DNA of 64,000 nt from Pseudonocardia autotrophica (GTDB taxonomy: Bacteria; Actinomycetota; Actinomycetes; Mycobacteriales; Pseudonocardiaceae): NCBI RefSeq assembly GCF_003945385.1, contig NZ_AP018920.1, positions 4,278,001 through 4,342,000 of the forward strand, in the 5' to 3' direction. The translations under genes and the position numbers were made by a program. Below the pieces are notes generated by a model that worked only from the letters and a program-made list of their open reading frames with translations, did no database searches and was not told the DNA's origin. Of this stretch, positions 57,399 through 64,000 are shown one piece after another; position 1 is the first letter of the stretch; each line of letters opens with the position of its first letter.

Positions 57399-58460
57399 TC
57401 AGCCGTCCGTGAACCGGTCCGGATGCAGCCGACCGGCCAGCGCCCGCACCGCGTCGGCGTTCCGGATACCGGGGCTGACCTCGGCGAATGTCGTCGTGAA
57501 GACCTTGCCCTCGCGGATCGCGGGCACCGTGGCGAGCGCCGGGTCGTTCCGCAGCTTCTCGGCGAGTGGCTCCGCGGACTCCGGTCCGGCGTCGATCCCG
57601 CAGCAGGCCGGGATGACGATGACGTCCGGCGCGGCCGCGATGATGCCCTCGGAGCTCACCGTCCGCTGGCGGCCCGCGATCTCCGGGAACGCCTGGGTCC
57701 CGCCGGCCGCCTCGATGATCGTGGTCGCGACGTCACCGGTGCCGAACACCCGTAGCTCCGTGCGGGACGCCGGGGCGTTCAGCATCGCGATCCGGGGTCG
57801 CTCGGTGACTCCGTCGAGCCGTCCCGCGACGTCGTCGAGGGTCGAGCGCATCTCACCGACCAGCTCGGCGGCGCGGTCCTCGGCGCCGAGCAGCCGTCCC
57901 AGTTCGGTGAGATCGCGCTGCACGGCGTCCAGCGAGGCGTCGTTCGCCGCGAGCGCCTCCTGGGTGCCGCCGTCGGCGGTCGGGCAGAACGAGCTGAACA
58001 GGAACGTGTTCATCCCGGCATCGGCCAGCTCGGCGCGGGTGCCCAGGCCCTCCCGGGTGAAGGCACCGGTGAAGCCCGAGACCACCAGGTCGGGTGCGAT
58101 CCGGAGCACCTCCTCGCGGGACGGGTACTCCTCCGGCCAGTAGATGGGCTGGTCGGTGTCCGGGTGGAAGTCACCCGCGAGCTCGGGGAGCAGTGGGTTG
58201 TCGAGGTAGGCCGCGCCGACCAGCCGGTCACCGGCGCCCAGCGCGAGCACCGCCTCCACCCCGTTGTGGAACATCGCGACGATCCGCTCCGGGCGCTCGA
58301 CCGGGACGTCGACGTCGCAGTTGCGGATCGTGTCCGCCGCGGACGGCTCGGCCGGCGTCTCCGGGGTGGGCGGTCCGGCACCGCAGCCGGCGAGCAGGGC
58401 GGGCACGAGCGCCAGCGCCGCGATCAGCGACCTGGCCGGAATCCGGCGGGAGCGGGGCAC
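57399..58460 (-). CDS. ABC transporter substrate-binding lipoprotein (iron-siderophore/B12 type)
   Basis: This 353-residue lipoprotein has a signal peptide ending in LLAGCGAG and the periplasmic-binding (PF01497) pattern: RIVAMFHNGVEAVLALGAGDRLVGAAY, PDLVVSGF and later PDVIVIPACCGID. Two cysteine pairs are present (SFCPTADGG and ACCG). Related proteins bind ferric siderophores or cobalamin. No permease or ATPase gene is next to it, so it must share a transporter encoded elsewhere. GTG 58460. Confidence 0.85.
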   Translation of the reverse strand: MPRSRRIPARSLIAALALVPALLAGCGAGPPTPETPAEPSAADTIRNCDVDVPVERPERIVAMFHNGVEAVLALGAGDRLVGAAYLDNPLLPELAGDFHPDTDQPIYWPEEYPSREEVLRIAPDLVVSGFTGAFTREGLGTRAELADAGMNTFLFSSFCPTADGGTQEALAANDASLDAVQRDLTELGRLLGAEDRAAELVGEMRSTLDDVAGRLDGVTERPRIAMLNAPASRTELRVFGTGDVATTIIEAAGGTQAFPEIAGRQRTVSSEGIIAAAPDVIVIPACCGIDAGPESAEPLAEKLRNDPALATVPAIREGKVFTTTFAEVSPGIRNADAVRALAGRLHPDRFTDG

Positions 58461-58521
58461 CGGAACACGCTAGCCCGCACTCCCGCCGGGGTCGACATCT
58501 GTGCAGCTGTTCAGCTGTTGG

Positions 58522-60438
58522 TCACAGGTTCTGCTGCAACCGCTCCGCGAGCAGCCCGACGAACCGCGACGGATCGGGCAGGTCGCCGCCCTCGGCGAGC
58601 AGCGCCATGCCGTACACCAGCTCGGCGGTCCCGCCCTCGTCCCGGCCGGCGGCCTGCGCGTCACGCAGCCCGGTGACCAGCGGATGCGAGGGGTTCAGCT
58701 CCAGGATCCGCTTCACCTTCGGCGGCTCCTGACCCATCGCCCGGTACATCTTCTCCAGGGTCGGGGTCATGTCGAACTCGTCGCCGACCAGGACCGCCGG
58801 GGACGTGGTGAGCCGCGACGACAGCCGGACCTCCTTGACGTCGTCGGCGAGCACCCCCGCCATCCACTCGCAGAACCCGCCGAACTCGGTCCGCTGCTGC
58901 TCCGCCTGCTCCTTCTCCTCGTCGGTCTGCAGATCGACCTGGCCCTTGGCGATGGAGCGCAGCGGGGTCCCGTCGAAGCCCTCGACGGTGTCCACCCAGA
59001 CCTCGTCGACCGGGTCGGTGAGCAGCAGGACCTCGAAGCCCTTCTCGCGGAACGCCTCGATGTGCGGCGAGGACTCGATGGCCGTGCGCGAGTCACCGGT
59101 CATGTAGTAGATCGCGTCCTGGCCCTCGCGCATCCGCTCCTTGTAGGCGGCCAGGCCGGTGGGCTCCTCGCCGTGCGTGCTGAGGAACGACGAGACCCCG
59201 AGGATCGTCTCGCGGTTGTCGGCGTCGGAGAGCAGGCCCTCCTTGAGCGCGCGGCCGAACTGCGCCCAGAACGTCGCGTACTTCTCCGGCTGCTCGTCGC
59301 GCAGCGTGCCGATGGTGGACAGCACCTTGCGCACCAGACGACGCCGGATCGCCGAGATCTGCCGGTCCTGCTGGAGGATCTCCCGGGAGACGTTCAGCGA
59401 CAGGTCGGCGGCGTCGACGACCCCCTTGACGAACCGGAGGTACTCGGGGACGAGTGCCTCGCAGTCGTCCATGATGAACACCCGGCGGACGTAGAGCTGG
59501 ACGCCGCGGCGGGCGTCGCGCATGTGCAGGTCCATCGGCGCGACCTGCGGCAGGAACAGCAGCGCCTGGTACTCGAAGGTGCCCTCGGCGGCGAGCCGGA
59601 CCGTCTCCAGCGGCTCCTGCCAGTCGTGGCTGATGTGCCGGTAGAACTCGGCGTACTCCTCCTCGGAGACGTCCTTCTGGGCGCGGGCCCAGAGCGCCTT
59701 CATCGAGTTGAGCGTCTCGGGCTCCGGGGCGGCCGGGGTGGTCTCCGGCTCCTCGTCCGTCCCCTCGTCGGTCGCCGGGGCCGGCTCCGGGACCATCCGG
59801 ACCGGCCAGGTGATGAAGTCCGAGTAGGTCTTCACGGTGCGGCGCAGCACGTTCCGGTCGGCGTAGTCGTGCAGCTGGTCCTCGGCGTCGGACGCCTTGA
59901 GGTGCAGCGTGACGGCGGTGCCCTGCGGCAGGCCGGCGGCCGGTTCGATCGTGTAGGAGCCCTCGCCGTCGGACTCCCAGCGGACGCCCTCGTCGGAGCC
60001 CGCCTTGCGGGTGGTCAGCTCCACCCGGTCGGCCACCATGAAGGCGGAGTAGAAGCCGACCCCGAACTGGCCGATCAGGTTCCGTTCGGAGCTCGAGTCG
60101 CCGTCGGCCTCCTTGAGCCGGGCGAGCAGCTCGGCGGTACCGGACTTCGCGATCGTGCCGATCAGCTCGACGACCTCGTCGCGGGTCATCCCGATGCCGT
60201 TGTCCCGGATCGTCAGCGTGCGCGCCTCCGAATCGGGGTGCAGCTCGATGTGCAGGTCGGACGTGTCGGCGCCGAGATCCTTGTCCTGGTACGCGGCGAG
60301 CCGGAGCTTGTCCAGCGCGTCCGAGGAGTTCGAGATCAGCTCGCGCAGGAACACGTCCTTGTTCGAGTAGATCGAGTGGATCATCAGGCGCAGCAGCTGC
60401 CGCGCCTCGGCCTGGAACTCGATCGTCTCCGTGCTCAC
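58522..60438 (-). CDS. htpG: Molecular chaperone HtpG (Hsp90)
   Basis: HtpG is the bacterial Hsp90. The 638-residue protein has the GHKL ATPase domain with FLRELISNSSDALDKLRL, IRDNGIGMTRDEV and IGQFGVGFYSAFMVADR. The middle domain follows an acidic linker rich in EPE/DEG, and the C-terminal dimerisation domain ends GLLAERLQQNL. GTG 60438 (V-S-T-E-T-I-E-F) has GCGAGGAC upstream; ATG or GTG codons further out would overlap the amidase leader. Confidence 0.95.
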   Translation of the reverse strand: MSTETIEFQAEARQLLRLMIHSIYSNKDVFLRELISNSSDALDKLRLAAYQDKDLGADTSDLHIELHPDSEARTLTIRDNGIGMTRDEVVELIGTIAKSGTAELLARLKEADGDSSSERNLIGQFGVGFYSAFMVADRVELTTRKAGSDEGVRWESDGEGSYTIEPAAGLPQGTAVTLHLKASDAEDQLHDYADRNVLRRTVKTYSDFITWPVRMVPEPAPATDEGTDEEPETTPAAPEPETLNSMKALWARAQKDVSEEEYAEFYRHISHDWQEPLETVRLAAEGTFEYQALLFLPQVAPMDLHMRDARRGVQLYVRRVFIMDDCEALVPEYLRFVKGVVDAADLSLNVSREILQQDRQISAIRRRLVRKVLSTIGTLRDEQPEKYATFWAQFGRALKEGLLSDADNRETILGVSSFLSTHGEEPTGLAAYKERMREGQDAIYYMTGDSRTAIESSPHIEAFREKGFEVLLLTDPVDEVWVDTVEGFDGTPLRSIAKGQVDLQTDEEKEQAEQQRTEFGGFCEWMAGVLADDVKEVRLSSRLTTSPAVLVGDEFDMTPTLEKMYRAMGQEPPKVKRILELNPSHPLVTGLRDAQAAGRDEGGTAELVYGMALLAEGGDLPDPSRFVGLLAERLQQNL

Positions 60439-60679
60439 GTCCGGTCCTCGCTTCCCTGGTGCTGGCGTGTGCCCCGGTGCGGGCGGGTCGATTCTGCCGA
60501 ACGCCCGCGGGGTGGTCGACTTCCCGTCCGCCTTGTCCCGGCCCGGTGCCCCGGCCATGATCGTCGCGCCGGTATCCGGAGGGCCGAAGGACACCCGTGC
60601 GCCTGACAACAGTAGTGCGATTCCAGCACCCGGGGTGATCGCCGGCTGCGCAGGCGGGACGGCGGTGAGGGGAGGAATC

Positions 60680-62185
60680 GTGGACCTGGATCTGCATCGG
60701 ACGGATCTGGCCGGGCTCGAGTCCGCGATGGCGTCCGGCCGGCTGACCTCCGCCCGGCTGACGGCCTTCTACACCGATCGGATCGCCACCCTGGATCCGC
60801 AGCTCGGCGCGGTCGTCGCCGTCGACCCGACGGCGGCGGAACAGGCGGCCGCGAGCGACCGCAGGCGGGCCGCCGGGGAACCGCCACGCCTGCTCGAGGG
60901 CATCCCGGTACTGGTGAAGGACAACATGTCGACCGGGCCGCAGCTGCCGACCACGGCCGGATCCACCGCGCTCGCCCGGTCGCGGCCCCCGGAGGCCACG
61001 ATAGCCACCCGGCTGCGCGAGGCCGGCGCGGTGCTCCTCGGGAAGACCAACCTCTCGGAGTGGTCGAACTTCCGGTCCGTGCGGTCGAGCAGCGGCTGGA
61101 GCGCGGTCGGCGGGCTGACCCGCAACCCGCACTCGCCGGAGCGGACCGCCTGCGGATCGAGTGCCGGTTCGGCGGTCGCGGTGGCCGCGGCGCTCACCCC
61201 GGTGGCGATCGGGACCGAGACCGACGGCTCGATCGTCTGCCCCGCCGCGATGAACGGGATCGTCGGGATGAAGCCGACGCTGGGCACCGTGTCGCGGACC
61301 GGCATCGTGCCGATCTCTGCGGAGCAGGACACCGCCGGTCCGATGACGCGTTCGGTCGCCGACGCGGCCCGGGTGCTCGCCGCGATCGCCGGGCACGACC
61401 CGGCCGATCCGGTGACCGCGGAGTCCGCCGCGCATCCGGTGCCGGTCCGGCCGGCTGACCGGGGGCTCGCCGGTGTGCGACTCGGTGTGTTCCGGGTCGC
61501 CGAGGGCGCGAGCCCGGAGACCGATGCCGCCTTCGCCGCGACGTTGGAGGTGCTGCGGGGCCACGGGGCCGTGCTGGTGGACCCGGTCGAGCTGCCCGGC
61601 ACCGCGCAGGCCGCGGGGGCGGAGCTGACCGCGCTGGTCACCGAGTTCGCCCGGGACATCGACTCCTACCTGCGCTCGCCCGGCGTGACCGGCCCGGGAT
61701 CGCTGGCCGAGCTGGTCGACTACAACCGGCGGCACGCCGAGGTGGAGATGCCGCACTGGGGTCAGGAGCTGTTCGAGGCGGCACTGGCGACCCGGGGCGA
61801 CACCGATGACGAGGAGTACCTGGCGGCGCGGGAGACCGCGATCACGCTGAGCCGCCGTGACCTCGACGCCGCCCTCACCGGGCACCGTCTGGACGCCGTG
61901 ATCGCACCGACGAACAGCCCGGCCTGGCGGGTCGAGCTGGGCGCGGGCGACGACTTCGTGCTGAGCAGCTCGGCCACCGCGGCGGTGGCCGGTCACCCGC
62001 ACATCACCGTCCCGGCCGGGGGTGCCCCCGACGGCGACGGCGGGACGCTCCCGCTGGGGGTGTCGCTGATCGGACCGCGCTGGGCGGACGGCGACCTGCT
62101 CGCGCTCGCGGCGGCCGTGCAGGACGCCCTGCCGGAACGCATCCTGCCACCGCTGCCACCGGCGGTGCTGCCCGCCGACGGCTGA
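60680..62185 (+). CDS. Amidase signature family enzyme
   Basis: This 501-residue amidase has the Ser-cisSer-Lys triad in view: Lys80 in PVLVKDNM, Ser160 in CGSSAGSAVAV and nucleophile Ser184 in GTETDGSIVCP. The 24-residue spacing of the two serines is the family norm. It hydrolyses an amide of unknown identity; the lack of gatB/gatC next to it argues against the glutamyl-tRNA amidotransferase. GTG 60680 follows GGAGGA. The 241-base gap to htpG holds no other gene. Confidence 0.9.
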   Translation: MDLDLHRTDLAGLESAMASGRLTSARLTAFYTDRIATLDPQLGAVVAVDPTAAEQAAASDRRRAAGEPPRLLEGIPVLVKDNMSTGPQLPTTAGSTALARSRPPEATIATRLREAGAVLLGKTNLSEWSNFRSVRSSSGWSAVGGLTRNPHSPERTACGSSAGSAVAVAAALTPVAIGTETDGSIVCPAAMNGIVGMKPTLGTVSRTGIVPISAEQDTAGPMTRSVADAARVLAAIAGHDPADPVTAESAAHPVPVRPADRGLAGVRLGVFRVAEGASPETDAAFAATLEVLRGHGAVLVDPVELPGTAQAAGAELTALVTEFARDIDSYLRSPGVTGPGSLAELVDYNRRHAEVEMPHWGQELFEAALATRGDTDDEEYLAARETAITLSRRDLDAALTGHRLDAVIAPTNSPAWRVELGAGDDFVLSSSATAAVAGHPHITVPAGGAPDGDGGTLPLGVSLIGPRWADGDLLALAAAVQDALPERILPPLPPAVLPADG

Positions 62186-62250
62186 CCCGCCGGTCGCCGG
62201 TACCGTCGGGACGGAACCGCCGTATCCCACCCGAACCGGACGGACCGCTC

Positions 62251-62622
62251 GTGAGCCCGACCCGCACACCCGCGCGACGCATCGTCGCCGTGCTGCTGCT
62301 GTCGCTGTTCGCGGTCCTCGCTCCGGTGGCGGGCCCCGCGGTCGCCGACACCCCGCCGGTGCCGACGACGCTGCACAGCGAGTTCGCACCGAGCGCGTCG
62401 GCACCCCAGTCGGCACTGCCGGGACGGGCTGCACCCGGCGGCCCCGGCTCGGCGCCGGACGACGCCACCGCACACGGGCACCCCGGCCCGGCGCTCGACG
62501 CGCTGGTCCTCGCGCTGCCGGAGGTCGGCGGGGACACCCCGGACACCGACCGCGACCCCACCGGCGGGCCGGAACCCGGACATCGGACGCCGGCCGATCC
62601 GCGCGGGCCGCCCGCGGCCTGA
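62251..62622 (+). CDS. Small secreted protein of unknown function
   Basis: This 123-residue protein has a Sec signal peptide (TRTPARRIVAVLLLSLFAVLAPVAGPAVA, cleavage likely after AVADT-type AxA) and a Pro/Gly/Asp-rich remainder without recognised domains. GTG 62251. It lies between the amidase and the SecD-type gene on the same strand; its mature part looks disordered. Moderate confidence because composition-driven open frames are common here. Confidence 0.5.
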   Translation: MSPTRTPARRIVAVLLLSLFAVLAPVAGPAVADTPPVPTTLHSEFAPSASAPQSALPGRAAPGGPGSAPDDATAHGHPGPALDALVLALPEVGGDTPDTDRDPTGGPEPGHRTPADPRGPPAA

Positions 62623-62768
62623 TCCGCGGCCGCCGCCCCGGCCCCGTCCGGCCGGCACCACCCGTGCCCGGACCGGTTCCGGGTGGGCCCGACCGGGCCC
62701 GGCGCGACGCGTACCCCCGACCCGCCGCCCCTCCCCCGTCCACACCGGACGCTCCCCCGAGGAACCTC

Positions 62769-64000
62769 GTGCAGCAACGACCCGTGCTCTGGCGCTCGCT
62801 GATCGCGCTCGCCGTACTCGTCCTGTCCTCCGTCATCGCGCTCACCACGGCCCCCACCCTCGGCCTGGACCTGCGCGGCGGCACCCAGATCGTGCTGGAG
62901 ACCCGCGACACCGAGGAGGTGCGGGCCGACGGCGAGGCCACCGACCGGGTGCTCGAGGTGCTGCGCGGCCGGATCGACGGCCTCGGTGTCGCCGAGCCGA
63001 CGCTGGCCCGCTCCGGCGAGAACCGGATCATCGTCGAACTTCCCGGCCTCACCGACCCGGCCGAGGCCGCCGAGACCCTCGGCCGGACCGCCCAGCTGAC
63101 GATGCACCCGGTGCTCGGGATCGGCGTGCCCGGCGAGGAGCAGGCCAACGCCGACGAGGACGGGCAGCCGCTGCAGCTCGGCCCGCCGGCGCTCGCCGGT
63201 GACCTGATCGGCTCGGCGATGTCGGCACCGAACCCGCAGGGTGTCGGGCACGTCGTCGACGTCCGGTTCGAGGGTGAGGGCCCCGCCCGGTGGCAGGCGC
63301 TCACCGGGCAGGCGGCCTGCAACCCGCCCGGCGACCCGCAGCGCCGGGTCGCGATCGTGCTCGACGACCAGGTGATCTCCTCGCCGCAGGTGCACGAGAC
63401 GATCCAGTGCAACATCGGCATGGTCGGCGGTCAGACCCAGATCAGCGGCAACTTCTCCCCCGACCAGGCCTCCGAGCTGGCGGTGCTGATCGAGGGCGGC
63501 GCGCTGCCGGTCCCGGTCGAGATCATCGAGCAGCGGACCGTCGGCCCGACGCTCGGTGCGGACGCCATCGAGGCCAGCGCGCTGGCCGCGATCATCGGTT
63601 CGGCGCTCGCCGGTGCCTTCCTGATCGTCGTGTACCGCCTGGTCGGGCTGGTCGCCGTCGTCGCGCTCGGCGGGTACGCGATCACCGCCTACGCGGTGCA
63701 GACCGGGCTCGGTGCGACCCTGACCCTGCCCGGCCTGGCCGCGTTCGTGCTCGCCGTCGGTATGGCGGTGGACGCCAACGTGCTGATCGCCGAACGATCA
63801 CGCGAGGAGTACTCGCTCAAACCACGCCTGGAACGGGCCTCGGAGAACGGCTACAAGAACTCGCTGTCCGCGGTCGGTGACGTCGCAGTCACCTCGCTGC
63901 TGGCGGCGGTGCTGCTGTTCGGCCTGGCCTCCGGGCCGGTCCGCGGCTTCGGTGTCACGCTGGTCATCGGTGTCGTGGTGTCGCTGTTCTCGGCGCTGGT
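62769..64000 (+). CDS. SecD-type protein translocase subunit (cut by window end)
   Basis: The frame is open from GTG 62769 (GAGGAA upstream) to the window end, 410 residues. It has a first membrane helix (SLIALAVLVLSSVIALTT), the SecD D1 motif LGLDLRGGTQIVLE, the P1 domain, then ALPVPVEIIEQRTVGPTLG and membrane helices with GMAVDANVLIAERSREE. SecD drives late steps of Sec export using the proton gradient. The usual yajC neighbour is absent, so it may be a second SecD or a fused SecDF. The 146-base gap before it holds no gene. Confidence 0.88.
   Translation, partial: MQQRPVLWRSLIALAVLVLSSVIALTTAPTLGLDLRGGTQIVLETRDTEEVRADGEATDRVLEVLRGRIDGLGVAEPTLARSGENRIIVELPGLTDPAEAAETLGRTAQLTMHPVLGIGVPGEEQANADEDGQPLQLGPPALAGDLIGSAMSAPNPQGVGHVVDVRFEGEGPARWQALTGQAACNPPGDPQRRVAIVLDDQVISSPQVHETIQCNIGMVGGQTQISGNFSPDQASELAVLIEGGALPVPVEIIEQRTVGPTLGADAIEASALAAIIGSALAGAFLIVVYRLVGLVAVVALGGYAITAYAVQTGLGATLTLPGLAAFVLAVGMAVDANVLIAERSREEYSLKPRLERASENGYKNSLSAVGDVAVTSLLAAVLLFGLASGPVRGFGVTLVIGVVVSLFSAL

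Noticed and set aside
59093..63421. A 1442-codon open frame on the minus strand across htpG, the amidase and the SecD gene
   Set aside because: It overlaps three recognisable genes, has no domain, and its composition is that of an antisense frame in high-G+C DNA.

Overview
This 64 kb window is G+C-rich actinobacterial chromosome. GTG starts are frequent, many genes are joined by 1-4 base ATGA, GTGA or TGATG overlaps, and gene order matches the Mycobacterium tuberculosis Rv1688-Rv1700 block (mpg, tyrS, TPR protein, HAD phosphatase, small protein, tlyA, nadK, recN, steA, steB/mctB, pyrG, Nudix). Together with SigB, a class I PHA synthase, a HbhA/phasin-type locus and an AAC(2')-type acetyltransferase, this suggests Actinomycetia, most likely the family Pseudonocardiaceae. 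The family-level assignment is inference; comparing the 16S gene (about 21704-23226, minus strand) would settle it. No prophage, insertion sequence, CRISPR array or tRNA gene was seen.

Layout. 1-3841: three tandem DUF917 proteins (the first cut by the window edge) and a PucR-type activator, a probable hydantoin/purine-type catabolic operon. 3888-4775: DUF1707-TM2 membrane protein. 4782-17925, minus strand: the conserved block from the RGG-rich TPR protein to the Nudix hydrolase, with a LexA-type box before recN. 18024-23451, minus strand: a complete 16S-23S-5S operon with promoter and terminator. 23650-25770: tyrS and mpg. 25771-35601, minus strand: an unbroken arginine operon argC-J-B-D-F-R-G-H followed by an aspartate-type aminotransferase, driven by a promoter overlapped by ARG-box-like repeats at the argC start codon. 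35728-42630: lipoprotein, GNAT, DUF3039 and DUF3099 proteins, an ArsR-AMP nucleosidase pair, a HhH-GPD glycosylase, a methyltransferase and dtd. 42608-44582: an ABC-transporter remnant, a YggT protein and a patatin-SnoaL fusion. 44728-49286: a polyhydroxyalkanoate locus (phasin-like protein, XRE regulator, phaC, and a divergent Cys-nucleophile alpha/beta hydrolase). 49381-50739: sigB with a stress-type promoter and a terminator. 50843-58460: flavin reductases, psuK-psuG pseudouridine salvage, an MFS exporter, a phosphonatase-like HAD, a divergent aac(2')/TetR pair and an iron-type binding lipoprotein. 58522-64000: htpG, an amidase, a small secreted protein and the start of a SecD-type translocase subunit.

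How the genes work together. The arg operon encodes the route from glutamate-derived intermediates to arginine together with its own repressor, ArgR. PhaC, the phasin-like protein and the XRE regulator form a polymer granule module. PsuG and PsuK degrade pseudouridine. Two patterns stand out beyond ordinary annotation. First, 15-bp minisatellites of unrelated sequence occur at the 3' ends of four minus-strand genes (pyrG, the TPR gene, amn and the MFS gene), and two of them cover or directly follow the stop codon. Second, a 1087-residue TPR protein carries a very long RGG/YRGR-rich disordered arm and is encoded directly downstream of the rRNA operon.
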